Assembly (NCBI RefSeq): GCF_009857605.1
Contig: NZ_WWCT01000008.1
Coordinates: 1 to 64,000, forward strand
Length of the DNA: 64,000 bases
Reading direction: 5' to 3'
Source: Duganella levis
Lineage (GTDB): Bacteria > Pseudomonadota > Gammaproteobacteria > Burkholderiales > Burkholderiaceae_D
Positions within the stretch are counted from its first letter, which is position 1. The number at the start of each line of letters is the position of its first letter. The translations under genes and the position numbers were made by a program. Of this stretch, positions 8,031 to 17,040 are shown piece after piece. The notes beneath the pieces were generated by a model, which saw only the letters and a list, made by a program, of their open reading frames with translations, had not been told where the DNA came from and did no database searches.

Positions 8031-9077
8031 TTAGCAGCCGCAGCTCTCTTTTTGTACCGAATCCAGTACGGCGCCACGGGTTTTCAGGCCCAGTTTTTCC
8101 AGCAGCGCGCGGTCATCGTTGGCTTCCGGGTTATCGGTGGTCAGCAGCTTGTCGCCGTAGAAGATCGAATTGGCGCCGGCCATGAAGCACATGGCTTGCA
8201 CGGCTTCGCCCAGTTCGCGGCGGCCGGCCGACAGGCGCACGCGCGCTTTCGGCATGGTGATGCGCGCCACGGCGATGGTGCGGACGAATTCCAGCGGGTC
8301 CAGCTTGTCCTGGCCGAACAGCGGCGTGCCTTCCACCTGCACCAGGTGGTTGATCGGCACCGATTCCGGATACGGATTCAGATTCGCCAGTTGGGCGATC
8401 AGGCCAGCGCGCTGGTCGCGCGATTCGCCCATGCCGACGATGCCGCCGCAGCAGACCTTCAGGCCCGCTTCGCGCACGTGGCCCAGCGTATCCAGGCGGT
8501 CCTGGTATTCGCGGGTGGAGATCACGTTGTCGTAGAACTCAGGCGCGGTGTCCAGATTGTGGTTGTAGTAATCGAGGCCGGCGTCTTTCAGGCGCTGCGC
8601 CTGGTGTTCTTCCAGCATGCCCAGCGTGGCGCAGGTTTCCAGGCCCAGGGCTTTCACCGAGCGCACCATCTCTTCGACCTTGTCCATGTCGCGGTCTTTC
8701 GGGCTGCGCCAGGCGGCGCCCATGCAGAAGCGGGTGGCGCCGTTGTCCTTGGCCTGTTGGGCCGCATCCAGCACGGTGTCGATGTCGAGGATCTTCTTGG
8801 CTTCGACGCCGGTGTCGTAGCGCGCCGCCTGCGGGCAGTAGCCGCAGTCTTCTTCGCAGCCGCCGGTTTTGATCGACAGCAGCGTGGCCAGTTCGACGTC
8901 GCCGTCCGGGAAGTTGGCGCGCTGCGTTTGCTGCGCGCGGAACATCAGTTCATTGAACGGCAGTTCGTACAGCGCCAGTACTTCTTCGCGCGGCCAGGTG
9001 GTGGCAGCAGGCACGATCGGCGCCGTCGGGCGGTGCAGGGAAACGACTTTCGGTTCCTGGAGGGTAGTTTCAGACAT
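8031..9077 (-). CDS. bioB: Biotin synthase
   Basis: Radical SAM enzyme inserting sulfur into dethiobiotin, the last step of biotin synthesis. 348 aa from the ATG at 9077 (MSETTLQ), which has AGAAGGA upstream; an alternative start at 9098 lacks this. The [4Fe-4S]-SAM cluster motif is C74-EED-C78-GY-C81. YYNHNLDT and the late Arg-containing SAGRRE, part of the [2Fe-2S] environment, are present. The tail ends CGC. It lies last in bioA-bioF-bioD-bioB with a 17-nt gap to bioD. Confidence 0.97.
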   Translation of the reverse strand: MSETTLQEPKVVSLHRPTAPIVPAATTWPREEVLALYELPFNELMFRAQQTQRANFPDGDVELATLLSIKTGGCEEDCGYCPQAARYDTGVEAKKILDIDTVLDAAQQAKDNGATRFCMGAAWRSPKDRDMDKVEEMVRSVKALGLETCATLGMLEEHQAQRLKDAGLDYYNHNLDTAPEFYDNVISTREYQDRLDTLGHVREAGLKVCCGGIVGMGESRDQRAGLIAQLANLNPYPESVPINHLVQVEGTPLFGQDKLDPLEFVRTIAVARITMPKARVRLSAGRRELGEAVQAMCFMAGANSIFYGDKLLTTDNPEANDDRALLEKLGLKTRGAVLDSVQKESCGC

Positions 9078-9094
9078 CGGTTTTCCTTCTTCGT

Positions 9095-9871
9095 TCAAAT
9101 TGCGGTTTGCAGCGGCCAGTGCGGCAGCTGCGTAAAATCGATATGACCGGCGGCCGCTTCGGCGGTCGGCTGGTCCAGGCGCGGCACGCGGCCCAGCAGC
9201 GGCGCAGGAATGCGCTGCGCCAGTGCGGTCACGTTTTCGTCGGCGAAGGCCATGTCGGCCTGGGTTTCATTGGCGACCCAGCCGGCCAGCTTCAGGCCGC
9301 GCGACAGGATGGCTTCCACCGTCAGCAGCGCGTGGCTGATGCAGCCGAGGCGCAGGCCCACCACCAGCACCACCGGCAGTTCCAGCTGCTCGGCCAGATC
9401 GGCGGTGTCGAATTCGTCGTTCAGCGGCACGATGAAGCCGCCCACGCCTTCCACCACCACTGCGTCCGAGGCGGCGTTGATTTCCACGTAGGCCGCCAGG
9501 ATCGGCACCGGCGAAATTGTCACGCCTTCCAGCGCGGCGGCGATATGCGGCGCGGCTGGTTCCTTCAGCAGGAAGGGCGTGGTGATCGACTGCGGCAGAT
9601 GGACATTGCCGGCGGCGGCCAACTGGTCGCAATCGTCGTTATGCCATTTGCCGTCCGCACCGAGTTCCGTGCCGGCAGCCACCGGCTTCATGCCGCAGGC
9701 GCGCACGCCGGCTTGCACCAGCGCGTGCAGCATGGCGGAGGAAATCAGCGTCTTGCCGATTTCAGTATCGGTGCCGGTGACGAAGCAGTTGAAGCGCGGC
9801 GGCAGGCCGCTGGCTGCCGCTGCCGGTTGCGTTTGAGGAGCGACTGCCAACACGGGATCGTCCAAGCTCAT
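9095..9871 (-). CDS. bioD: Dethiobiotin synthetase
   Basis: ATP-dependent carboxylase forming the ureido ring of dethiobiotin from 7,8-diaminopelargonate and CO2. About 258 aa, with the P-loop GTDTEIGKT at 33-41, GMKPVAAG, and [14 protein letters not shown]. The start at 9871 (MSLDDP) is 1 nt past the bioF stop and has AAAGGAC as ribosome-binding site; the in-frame ATG at 9898 lies inside bioF and is less likely. The first ~25 residues form a low-complexity Ala/Pro extension compared with the usual family start. Confidence 0.95.
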   Translation of the reverse strand: MSLDDPVLAVAPQTQPAAAASGLPPRFNCFVTGTDTEIGKTLISSAMLHALVQAGVRACGMKPVAAGTELGADGKWHNDDCDQLAAAGNVHLPQSITTPFLLKEPAAPHIAAALEGVTISPVPILAAYVEINAASDAVVVEGVGGFIVPLNDEFDTADLAEQLELPVVLVVGLRLGCISHALLTVEAILSRGLKLAGWVANETQADMAFADENVTALAQRIPAPLLGRVPRLDQPTAEAAAGHIDFTQLPHWPLQTAI

Positions 9872-9872
9872 C

Positions 9873-11063
9873 TCAGGTCCTTTCCAATGCCAATGCATTA
9901 AGCGCGGTGATTAAGGTTGCCACTTCCTGGCGGGTATGCCCGGCCGAGAGGGTGACGCGCAAGCGCGCGGTGCCCGGCGCCACGGTCGGCGGACGGATCG
10001 CGCCCACCCACAGTCCTTGTTCGTACAGGGCCGCGCCGGCGCGCATGGTTTCAGCATTATCGCCGATCAGGATAGGCTGGATCGCAGTCTTCGAGGGCAG
10101 GCGCTGCCAGCGCTCCAGGCGCAGGCCCTCGTCCAATTGTGCCACCAATGCCTGCAGGCTGGCGCGCCGTGCGATGCCTTCGTCGCCTTCCAGCAGATCG
10201 AGGCTGGTCAGCAGCGCGTGCGCCAGCGCCGGCGGCGTGGCGGTGGTGAAGATATACGGGCGGGCTTTCTGGATCAGCGTTTCGATCACCGTTTCATGCG
10301 CGGCGACGAAGGCGCCACCGACGCCGGCGGCCTTGCCCAGGGTGCCCATGTAGACCAGGTTGGGCGACCGCAGGTTGAAGTGTTCCAGCACGCCGTGGCC
10401 TTGCGCGCCGAGCGCGCCGAAGCCGTGGGCGTCGTCCACCACCAGCCAGGCGTCATGCTGTTCGCACAGGGCCAGTAGCTGCGGCAGCGGCGCCAGGTTG
10501 CCGTCCATGCTGAACACACTGTCCGTCACTACGACCTTGGTAGCGGCCTTGCTGGCCTTGAGCAGCGCTTCCAGCGCCGGCAGGTCGGCGTGTGGGTAAA
10601 CCTGCGTTTTGGCGCGGGACAGCCGGGCGCCGTCGATCAGCGAGGCGTGATTCAGTTCTTCCGAAAAGATCTCGGCTTGCTTGTCGCCGGCGGTGAGGCC
10701 GGTGATGACGGCCAGGTTGGCCATGTAGCCGGTGCAGAAGCTGATGGTGCGCGGCGCTTCCAGATGGTCGCCGACGAATTGCACCAGGCGTTCTTCCAGC
10801 ATGGCGTGGGCGCGGATATGGCCGCTGATCAGGTGCGAGGCGCCGCTGCCAACGCCGTAGATCGCCGCGCCTTCCTGCAGCGCGAGCTTGATCTTGCGGT
10901 GGTTGGCCAGGCCAAGGTAGTCGTTGCTGCAGAAGGCCAGCAGTTCGCGGCCTTCCACGCGCACGCGCGGGCCGCATGGCGAGTCGACCGTACGGCGCTT
11001 GCGGATCAGCTGCTGGTCGTCCAGCGTTTGCAGCTGCTGCTTGAGTTGATTCAGCAGTTCCAT
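9873..11063 (-). CDS. bioF: 8-amino-7-oxononanoate synthase
   Basis: PLP-dependent alpha-oxoamine synthase condensing pimeloyl-thioester with alanine. 396 aa. [12 protein letters not shown] (about 44-55), SGASHLISG, the PLP-stacking region [19 protein letters not shown] and the Schiff-base Lys244 in MGTLGKAAG are all visible. Second gene of the biotin operon, 2 nt from bioA and 1 nt from bioD. Confidence 0.97.
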   Translation of the reverse strand: MELLNQLKQQLQTLDDQQLIRKRRTVDSPCGPRVRVEGRELLAFCSNDYLGLANHRKIKLALQEGAAIYGVGSGASHLISGHIRAHAMLEERLVQFVGDHLEAPRTISFCTGYMANLAVITGLTAGDKQAEIFSEELNHASLIDGARLSRAKTQVYPHADLPALEALLKASKAATKVVVTDSVFSMDGNLAPLPQLLALCEQHDAWLVVDDAHGFGALGAQGHGVLEHFNLRSPNLVYMGTLGKAAGVGGAFVAAHETVIETLIQKARPYIFTTATPPALAHALLTSLDLLEGDEGIARRASLQALVAQLDEGLRLERWQRLPSKTAIQPILIGDNAETMRAGAALYEQGLWVGAIRPPTVAPGTARLRVTLSAGHTRQEVATLITALNALALERT

Positions 11064-11065
11064 CG

Positions 11066-12394
11066 TCAGCCCGCCATGACCTGGTTGAACACGGCCAGCG
11101 TGTTGGCGGCCAGGCCGTCGATTTCCTCGTCGCTGAGGATATACGGCGGCATCATGTAGACGGTGGAGCCGATGGGACGCATCAGCAGTTCGTGTTCGGT
11201 GGCGCTGGCGAAGAAGCGGCGCGAGAAGTCCTTCGGCGCGTCGATGGCGTCGAAGGCCCAGATCATGCCGCGCTGGCGGAAGTTGCGTACCTGTTCGTGC
11301 TGCGCCAGCGGTTGCAGTGCGGCGGTCAGGCGTGCGGCCTTGATCTTGTTGGTGTTCAGTACATCGTCTTCTTCGAAGATTTGCAGCGTCGCCAATGCGG
11401 CGCGGCAGGCCAGCGGGTTGCCGGTGTACGAGTGCGAGTGCAGGAAACCGCGCGTGACGTCGTTGCTGTAGAACGCCTGGTAGATTTCATCGCGCGTCAT
11501 CACCAGCGACAACGGCAGGTAGCCGCCGCTGATGCCTTTCGACAGGCACAGGAAGTCCGGCCACACATTCGCCTGTTCGCAGGCGAAGAAGGTGCCGGTG
11601 CGGCCGCAGCCGACGGCGATTTCGTCGAGGATCAGGTGGACGTTGTGCTTGTCGCACAGCGCGCGCACCAGTTGGAGATACAGCGGATCGTGCATCGCCA
11701 TGCCGGTGGCGCATTGCACCAGCGGCTCGATGATGATGGCGGCGATCTTGTCGGCGCGTTCGGTGAACAGGCGTTCGACATCGGCGGCGGCGCGGCGGGC
11801 GACGTCCTGCGCCGTCTCGCCGTCGGCGGCCTGGCGCGCATCCGGCGACATCACGGTTTGCGAAGCGCGCAGCAGCGGGCCATAGGCGTCCTTGAACAGC
11901 GCAACGTCGGTGACGGCCAGTGCGCCGATGGTCTCGCCGTGGTAGCTGCCCTTGAGGCAGACGAATTCCTGCTTGTCCGCGTGGCCGTTGTTGCGCCACG
12001 AGTGGAAGCTCATCTTGAGCGCGATTTCAACTGCGGAAGCGCCGTCGCTGGCGTAGAAGCTGTGGCCCAGCACATGGCCGGTCAGCGCCGACAGTTTTTC
12101 CGACAGCTCGATCACCGGTTCGTGCGTGAAGCCGGCCAGCATGGCGTGTTCCAGCGTATCCAGCTGGTCCTTCAGCGCGGCGTTGATGCGCGGGTTGGCG
12201 TGGCCGAACAGGTTCACCCACCAGGAGCTGATGGCGTCCAGGTAGCGGCGGCCTTCATGGTCGTACAGCCACGCGCCCTTGCCGCGGCTGACCGGGATCA
12301 AGGGAATGGTTTCGTGATGCTGCATCTGGGTGCAAGGATGCCATACGCTGCGCAAGCTGCGTGCTACCCAGTCGCTTTGTTTATTCAATTCCAA
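11066..12394 (-). CDS. bioA: Adenosylmethionine-8-amino-7-oxononanoate aminotransferase
   Basis: Class III PLP aminotransferase making 7,8-diaminopelargonate with SAM as amino donor. The core is intact: [17 protein letters not shown], the Asp257 motif [13 protein letters not shown], and PLP Lys286 in [15 protein letters not shown] place the start at the TTG at 12394 (L-E-L-N-K-Q-S-D-W), 5 nt after a GGAG. The longer frame from ATG 12436 begins MDSRLRGND, which is only translated dRS3-like repeat. With the TTG start the protein is 442 aa, normal for BioA. It heads bioA-F-D-B; the promoter must lie in or beyond the inverted repeat at 12410-12487. Confidence 0.93.
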   Translation of the reverse strand: MELNKQSDWVARSLRSVWHPCTQMQHHETIPLIPVSRGKGAWLYDHEGRRYLDAISSWWVNLFGHANPRINAALKDQLDTLEHAMLAGFTHEPVIELSEKLSALTGHVLGHSFYASDGASAVEIALKMSFHSWRNNGHADKQEFVCLKGSYHGETIGALAVTDVALFKDAYGPLLRASQTVMSPDARQAADGETAQDVARRAAADVERLFTERADKIAAIIIEPLVQCATGMAMHDPLYLQLVRALCDKHNVHLILDEIAVGCGRTGTFFACEQANVWPDFLCLSKGISGGYLPLSLVMTRDEIYQAFYSNDVTRGFLHSHSYTGNPLACRAALATLQIFEEDDVLNTNKIKAARLTAALQPLAQHEQVRNFRQRGMIWAFDAIDAPKDFSRRFFASATEHELLMRPIGSTVYMMPPYILSDEEIDGLAANTLAVFNQVMAG

Positions 12395-12409
12395 AACTGC
12401 TCCTATCGC

Positions 12410-12487
12410 GTCATTCCCGCGCAGGCGGGAATCCATGCTGAGGACGCGCTCACACTCAGCATGGATCCCCGCCTGCGCGGGGACGAC
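12410..12487. repeat. Inverted pair of dRS3-like REP units between liuC and bioA
   Basis: Two 32-nt arms (12410-12441 and 12456-12487) are complementary at all but three positions around a 14-nt spacer. Each arm contains ATTCCCGCGCAGGCGGGAAT or a slightly decayed form, matching the ATTCCC-N8-GGGAAT pattern of Neisseria dRS3, followed by CCATGCTGA. The same unit, minus CTGA, forms the ends of the GIY-YIG element at 36766-37203. It lies 5 nt after the liuC stop and could also end that transcript. Confidence 0.92.
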
Positions 12488-12491
12488 GAAG

Positions 12492-13280
12492 TTAACTAAT
12501 CAACCAGGCGGGCTTGCGCTTCTCCAGAAACGACGCCACGCCTTCGCGCCCCTGGTCGGAGGCGCGGATTTGCGCGATGCGTTCGGCGGTATCGGCCAGC
12601 AGCGCATCGTTGACGGGTTGCCCGGCCACGTCGCGCACCAGCACTTTGGCTTGCTGCACGGCGTTCGGGCTGTTATTGATCAACGCCTTGACGATCTCCG
12701 TCACCTTGGCGTCGAGCGTCTCCGTACTCACTACTTCGTGGGCGAAGCCGATGCGCAGCGCTTCCTGCGCGCCGAAACGTTCGGCGGTCAGGAAGTAGCG
12801 GCGCGAGGCATTCTCGCCCATGGCCTTGATCACATACGGCGAAATCGTCGCCGGGATCAGGCCCAGTTTCACTTCGCTCAGGCAGAAATTCGCTTCTTCC
12901 ACCGCGACGATGATGTCACATGCGGCCACCAGGCCCATGCCGCCGGCGTAGCAGTCACCCTGCACCTTGGCCACCACCGGTTTCGGACACAGGTAAATGG
13001 TGCGCAGCATTTCCGCCAGTTGCAGCGCGTCGGCGTGGTTTTCGGCGTGCGTGTAGCCCGCCATTTTTTTCATCCAGTTCAGGTCCGCGCCGGCGCAGAA
13101 GGCCGGACCGTTCGCCGCCAGCACGATCGCGCGCAGGTCGGCATCTTCACCGAGTTCGCTGAAAGCCTGCTTAATTTCGGCGATGGTGGTTTCGTTGAAG
13201 GCGTTGCGCACGTCCGGCCGGTTCAGCGTTACCGTGGCGACGCGGTCTTCGCGCGTGATGGTCAAGGTTTCAAAGGCCAT
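12492..13280 (-). CDS. liuC: Methylglutaconyl-CoA hydratase (enoyl-CoA hydratase family)
   Basis: Hydrates 3-methylglutaconyl-CoA to HMG-CoA in leucine catabolism. Crotonase fold, 262 aa: LNRPDVRNAFN, the oxyanion-hole strand FCAGADLNWMKKMA, and the second oxyanion loop DCYAGGMGLVAACD. The NWM segment after the first oxyanion motif is common in LiuC-type hydratases. The ATG at 13280 has AAGGA six bases upstream; a TTG at 13286 overlaps the preceding TGA but is too near the ribosome-binding site. It is third in liuB-hydrolase-liuC. Confidence 0.92.
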   Translation of the reverse strand: MAFETLTITREDRVATVTLNRPDVRNAFNETTIAEIKQAFSELGEDADLRAIVLAANGPAFCAGADLNWMKKMAGYTHAENHADALQLAEMLRTIYLCPKPVVAKVQGDCYAGGMGLVAACDIIVAVEEANFCLSEVKLGLIPATISPYVIKAMGENASRRYFLTAERFGAQEALRIGFAHEVVSTETLDAKVTEIVKALINNSPNAVQQAKVLVRDVAGQPVNDALLADTAERIAQIRASDQGREGVASFLEKRKPAWLIS

Positions 13281-13282
13281 GC

Positions 13283-14059
13283 TCAATCCTTGGTTTTAAC
13301 TTCGGTCGGCATGCCGACGGATTTCAGGAAGCGTTCCGTGTCCGGCCACCAGACCGATACGCCGTCCGGGCTGGCGCTCATGCCATGCGCGTCTTTTTTG
13401 AACGGGCCATACGCCACCAGCTGCGCCTTGCCGCCGGAGCTGGTGTAGGCCTGGTACATCTCGGACGCCAGCTGCGGGCCGAAGTGGGTGTCGTTGGCGC
13501 CGTAGAACCAGATGCTCGGCACCTTGGTGGTCGCACCCCATTGCTTGAAGGCGTCCACCAGTGCGCCTTGCCAGTCGCAGTGCGAGCGGCTGTTGACGCC
13601 ACCGGCAAAGTTGATGATGCCGCGCACGCCGTGGATCTCATGGCTGCCGGCGGCGATGGCGGTCAGGCCACCGTGCGACTGGCCGGCGAGGATGACGTGA
13701 TCCTGATCCGCCCATGGCTGCTTCATCACATACTGCATGGCGAAGAACAGCGAGTTGGCTTGCTGCTCGCCGTTGTCCTTGGCCTCGCAGTGCGAGTTGA
13801 CGTAAGTGCCGCCCGATCCCGCAAAACCCATGCGCATCGGGATCACCACCGCGTAGCCGCGCTTGACGAATTCCTGGCTGATGACCGGGAAGGTGGCCCG
13901 CTTCTGCAAATGCGCGTCGCCGCCGTCTTTGCCGTGATTCATGAACAGCACCGGGAACGGACCGGCTCCCGGCGGCTTGTAGATGGTGGTTTGCAGCGTG
14001 ATCTGCGCGCCGCCGATGTTGGCGGGAACCGCCACTACCTGTTCAGGCAATATCATCAT
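13283..14059 (-). CDS. Alpha/beta hydrolase (dienelactone-hydrolase-like)
   Basis: About 258 aa without signal peptide. The nucleophile elbow is GQSHGG, the likely acid is the Asp of FYGANDTHFG, and the likely base is the His of KKDAHGM; FMNHGKDGGD carries the HG oxyanion motif. It lies inside the liu operon between liuB and liuC, with the start (ATG at 14059, or GTG at 14063 overlapping the liuB TGA) next to the liuB stop. The substrate is unknown. An acyl-CoA or acyl-ester hydrolase that relieves blocked intermediates would fit the position, but that is inference. It is not part of the standard LiuABCDE set. Confidence 0.85.
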   Translation of the reverse strand: MMILPEQVVAVPANIGGAQITLQTTIYKPPGAGPFPVLFMNHGKDGGDAHLQKRATFPVISQEFVKRGYAVVIPMRMGFAGSGGTYVNSHCEAKDNGEQQANSLFFAMQYVMKQPWADQDHVILAGQSHGGLTAIAAGSHEIHGVRGIINFAGGVNSRSHCDWQGALVDAFKQWGATTKVPSIWFYGANDTHFGPQLASEMYQAYTSSGGKAQLVAYGPFKKDAHGMSASPDGVSVWWPDTERFLKSVGMPTEVKTKD

Positions 14060-14061
14060 GG

Positions 14062-15669
14062 TCACATCCGGAAGACACCGAATTTGGTGTCTTCAATTTC
14101 CGCGTTCATCGCGGCGGACAGGCCGAGGCCCAGCACCATGCGCGTATCGGCGGGATCGATCACGCCATCGTCCCACAGGCGCGCGGTGGCGTAGTAAGGG
14201 TGGCCCTGATGCTCGTATTGTTCCTTGATCGGCTGCTTGAAGGCGGCTTCCTCTTCCGCCGACCACGCGCCGCCTTTGCCTTCGATGCCGTCGCGCTTCA
14301 CGGTGGCCAGCACAGATGCCGCCTGGTCGCCGCCCATCACCGAGATGCGGGCGTTAGGCCACATCCACATGAAGCGCGGCGAGAAGGCGCGGCCGCACAT
14401 GCCGTAGTTGCCGGCGCCGAAGCTGCCGCCGATGATGACGGTGAACTTGGGTACCGCCGCTGTCGCCACTGCCGTCACCATCTTGGCGCCGTTGCGGGCG
14501 ATGCCTTCGTTTTCGTATTTGCGACCGACCATGAAGCCGGTGATATTTTGCAGGAACACCAGCGGGATCTTGCGCTGTGCGCACAGCTCGATGAAGTGTG
14601 CGCCTTTCAGCGCCGATTCGGAGAACAGGATGCCGTTGTTGGCGATGATGCCGACCTTCATGCCGAAGATGTGGGCGAAGCCGCACACCAGCGTGGTGCC
14701 GTAGCGCGCCTTGAATTCATCGAACTCGCTGCCGTCGACGATGCGGGCGATGACTTCGCGCACGTCGAACGGCTTGCGGGTGTCGACCGGGATCACGCCA
14801 TACAGCTCCGATGCGGCGTAGGAAGGCTCTACGGCCTCACGTAACGCGCCCTGCTGCGGCTTGGTGCGGTTCAGATTCGAGACAATGGTGCGCGCCAGCG
14901 ACAGCGCATGCAAATCGTTCTGCGCCAGATGGTCGGCCACGCCGGACAGGCGCGTGTGCACATCGCCGCCGCCCAGGTCTTCCGCCGTCACTACTTCGCC
15001 GGTGGCGGCCTTCACCAGCGGCGGGCCGCCGAGGAAGATGGTGCCCTGTTCCTTGACGATGATCGATTCGTCGCTCATCGCCGGCACGTAGGCGCCGCCA
15101 GCGGTGCAGGAACCCATCACCACCGCGATCTGCGGAATGCCCTTGGCCGACAGGTTGGCCTGGTTGTAGAAGATGCGGCCGAAGTGATCGCGGTCAGGGA
15201 AGACGTCATCCTGGTTCGGCAGGTTGGCGCCGCCGGAGTCCACCAGGTAGATGCACGGCAGGTTGTTCTGGTCGGCGATTTCCTGCGCGCGCAGGTGCTT
15301 CTTGACCGTCATCGGGTAATAGGTGCCGCCCTTGACGGTGGCGTCGTTACAGACGATCACGCATTCCTGGCCGGCCACGCGGCCGATGCCGGTGATGATG
15401 CCGGCCGATGGCGCGGCGTTGTCGTACATGGCGTAGGCGGCCATCTGCGACAGTTCGAGGAAAGGCGTGCCGGGATCGAGCAGCATCTGCACGCGGTCGC
15501 GCGGCAGCAGTTTGCCTCGCGCCACATGCTTGGCCGACGCCGCTTCGCCGCCGCCGAGCGCGATGTTGGCGACCTTGTCGCGCAAATCGTCGACGACGGC
15601 CTGCATGGCGGCGGCGTTGGCCTTGAAATCCTCGCTACGAGGGTTGAGCTTGCTTTCGATGTGCGGCAT
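14062..15669 (-). CDS. liuB: Methylcrotonyl-CoA carboxylase beta (carboxyltransferase) subunit
   Basis: 535 aa, the acyl-CoA-specific half of MCC (also mccB). The carboxyltransferase domains show [39 protein letters not shown], the glycine-rich [13 protein letters not shown] and, in the second half, [21 protein letters not shown]. It works with LiuD, which lies about 6 kb away on the other side of the biotin operon. A LiuR half-site is 35 bp upstream and a full dyad about 180 bp upstream, inside the ychJ-like gene. Confidence 0.95.
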   Translation of the reverse strand: MPHIESKLNPRSEDFKANAAAMQAVVDDLRDKVANIALGGGEAASAKHVARGKLLPRDRVQMLLDPGTPFLELSQMAAYAMYDNAAPSAGIITGIGRVAGQECVIVCNDATVKGGTYYPMTVKKHLRAQEIADQNNLPCIYLVDSGGANLPNQDDVFPDRDHFGRIFYNQANLSAKGIPQIAVVMGSCTAGGAYVPAMSDESIIVKEQGTIFLGGPPLVKAATGEVVTAEDLGGGDVHTRLSGVADHLAQNDLHALSLARTIVSNLNRTKPQQGALREAVEPSYAASELYGVIPVDTRKPFDVREVIARIVDGSEFDEFKARYGTTLVCGFAHIFGMKVGIIANNGILFSESALKGAHFIELCAQRKIPLVFLQNITGFMVGRKYENEGIARNGAKMVTAVATAAVPKFTVIIGGSFGAGNYGMCGRAFSPRFMWMWPNARISVMGGDQAASVLATVKRDGIEGKGGAWSAEEEAAFKQPIKEQYEHQGHPYYATARLWDDGVIDPADTRMVLGLGLSAAMNAEIEDTKFGVFRM

Positions 15670-15687
15670 GGCTTTTCCTTTGTCTGT

Positions 15688-16125
15688 CTATTCTGGAAAA
15701 CTACCGTCAACGTAAAACCAGCGCAGGTCTCCTCCTTCTGCCGGTTCGCGTACAAAGTTGCTGATCTCGTGCAGGCGCTGGGCCCGGCCATTGATCTTGA
15801 ACCGGGCGACGAATTCCACCGTATCCCGGGTGAGGTCGGCTTCATTTGCTTTACGTTGACGTAAACGTAAAGCAGATTTTACCTCAAGTCCCAGCCATTG
15901 CACCTTTTCCTCGTCGCTCATGATGGGCTCGGTTGGACGGGTGCTGGCGTGCCACGTGGCCAGCAGGTAGGGCTCGTTGCGCTGGCCGTAGGCGGTATAG
16001 CGCGAGCGCATCAGGGCCTCGGCGCTGGGCGCGATGGCGGTCCCGGCGATGTACGGGCCGCAGCAGGTGGCGAGCGACGGGCCGCCGCAGGGGCAGCTGG
16101 CAGGCGCGGTGGACTTCTTGGACAT
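15688..16125 (-). CDS. YchJ-family (UPF0225) SEC-C motif protein
   Basis: 145 aa from ATG 16125 (MSKKSTA). The N-terminal zinc-binding SEC-C motif is CPCGGPSLATCCGPY, followed by the family signature ALMRSRYTAY, then an NTF2-like fold with WLGLEV, TVEFVARFKINGRA, LHEISNFVRE and RWFYVDG. Function unknown; SEC-C motifs are zinc modules found in SecA and many small proteins. Residues ALRLRQRKANEADL replace the usual family sequence after WLGLEV, and this stretch is encoded by a 28-bp LiuR-type palindrome. It is just upstream of liuB (18 nt), so transcription may continue into the liu genes. Confidence 0.85.
   Translation of the reverse strand: MSKKSTAPASCPCGGPSLATCCGPYIAGTAIAPSAEALMRSRYTAYGQRNEPYLLATWHASTRPTEPIMSDEEKVQWLGLEVKSALRLRQRKANEADLTRDTVEFVARFKINGRAQRLHEISNFVREPAEGGDLRWFYVDGSFPE
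15705..15716. promoter_or_regulatory. LiuR-type half-site upstream of liuB
   Basis: CGTCAACGTAAA, identical over 12 nt to half of the dyad at 15847-15874, read on the opposite strand. It is 35-47 bp upstream of the liuB start and within the last codons of the ychJ-like gene. Confidence 0.45.
15847..15874. promoter_or_regulatory. LiuR-type operator inside the ychJ-like coding sequence
   Basis: 28-bp dyad TGCTTTACGTT-GACGTA-AACGTAAAGCA with perfect 11-bp arms. It shares ACGTTnACGTAAACGT with the dyad upstream of liuA (41476-41495). A MerR-family regulator matching LiuR is encoded at 41572-41961, and published LiuR motifs are ACGT-rich palindromes of this kind. It is about 180 bp upstream of liuB. 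Confidence 0.75.
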
Positions 16126-16294
16126 GGTCGGAAACAGTCTCGGCTGGTGGTGCAAACCCCGCATTATCCGCCAAATATGCGCATTCCGCCGGGTCCGGAG
16201 TTACGCTACTTGTAGAAATATTGTTGCTTCACACCGCACGCGGCGCACACCGTTTTCCGCATCGCTATTACACTAGCGGAGTGAGGAGAATTGA

Positions 16295-17035
16295 ATGAGC
16301 CAGACCAGTTTTGAATTCAAGGCGGATGCCAACGACAGTTCGCCGTTGTACATGCAAATTGCCCGCAAATTGAGCGACGATGTGCTCAATGGCCGCTACC
16401 AGGTGGATCAGGCGCTGCCGTCGGAACGCACTTTGTCGGAACTGTTAAACGTTTCGCGGGTCACCGCGCGCAAGGCAATCGACCAGCTGGTGGACCAGGG
16501 ACTGGTGGTGCGCCGTCGCGGCTCCGGCAACTATATTGCGCCGCGCATCGAACAGCCGCTGTCCAACCTCACCAGTTTTTCGGAACAGTTGCAGCAGCGC
16601 GGCCACATTCCCGGTTCGCGCTGGCTCAAGCGCGCCATCGTCGCGCCGACGCCGGAAGAGCAGCTGAGCCTGGGGCTGTCGCCGTATTCCAAGGTGGCGC
16701 GGCTGGAACGGTTGCGGCTGGCCGATGACGTGGTGATGGCGTACGAGGTGTCGGTGTTGCCGCAAACGGTGCTGAACGACCCGAATGCGGTCGGCAACTC
16801 GCTTTACCAGTATCTGGACAGCATCAACAAATCGCCGGCTCGGGCCTTGCAGCACATCCGCGCGATGAATGCGTCGGCCGACCTGGCGGCGCAGCTGGGC
16901 GTGCCGGAGGGCCAGGCGCTGCTGTACATCACCCGGATTGCCTATCTGGAAACCGGCGAGGCGATGGAGCTGACCCATTCGTATTGCCATAGCGATCACT
17001 ACGATTTCGTCGCGGAGATGCGCCGCGCTACTTAA
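16295..17035 (+). CDS. GntR/HutC-family regulator (NagR-like)
   Basis: 246 aa. The N-terminal GntR winged helix (about 15-80) includes YQVDQALPSERTLSELLNVS and TARKAIDQLVDQGLV, and the C-terminal UTRA ligand domain (about 95-240) ends with an ELTHSYCHSDHYDF segment. GAGGAG precedes the ATG at 16295. murQ starts 5 nt downstream, so the regulator heads an amino-sugar recycling cluster. By analogy with NagR-type regulators the ligand may be GlcNAc-6-P or a related amino-sugar phosphate; this is inferred from context only. Confidence 0.88.
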   Translation: MSQTSFEFKADANDSSPLYMQIARKLSDDVLNGRYQVDQALPSERTLSELLNVSRVTARKAIDQLVDQGLVVRRRGSGNYIAPRIEQPLSNLTSFSEQLQQRGHIPGSRWLKRAIVAPTPEEQLSLGLSPYSKVARLERLRLADDVVMAYEVSVLPQTVLNDPNAVGNSLYQYLDSINKSPARALQHIRAMNASADLAAQLGVPEGQALLYITRIAYLETGEAMELTHSYCHSDHYDFVAEMRRAT

Positions 17036-17040
17036 ATCCC

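Noticed and set aside
6103..8034. A 643-codon plus-strand frame opposite liuD
   Set aside because: Shadow of the biotin carboxylase gene, no recognisable domain.
12395..12436. BioA starting at ATG 12436 (MDSRLRGND...)
   Set aside because: These residues are translated repeat sequence; the TTG at 12394 has a correctly placed GGAG and gives a normal-length enzyme.
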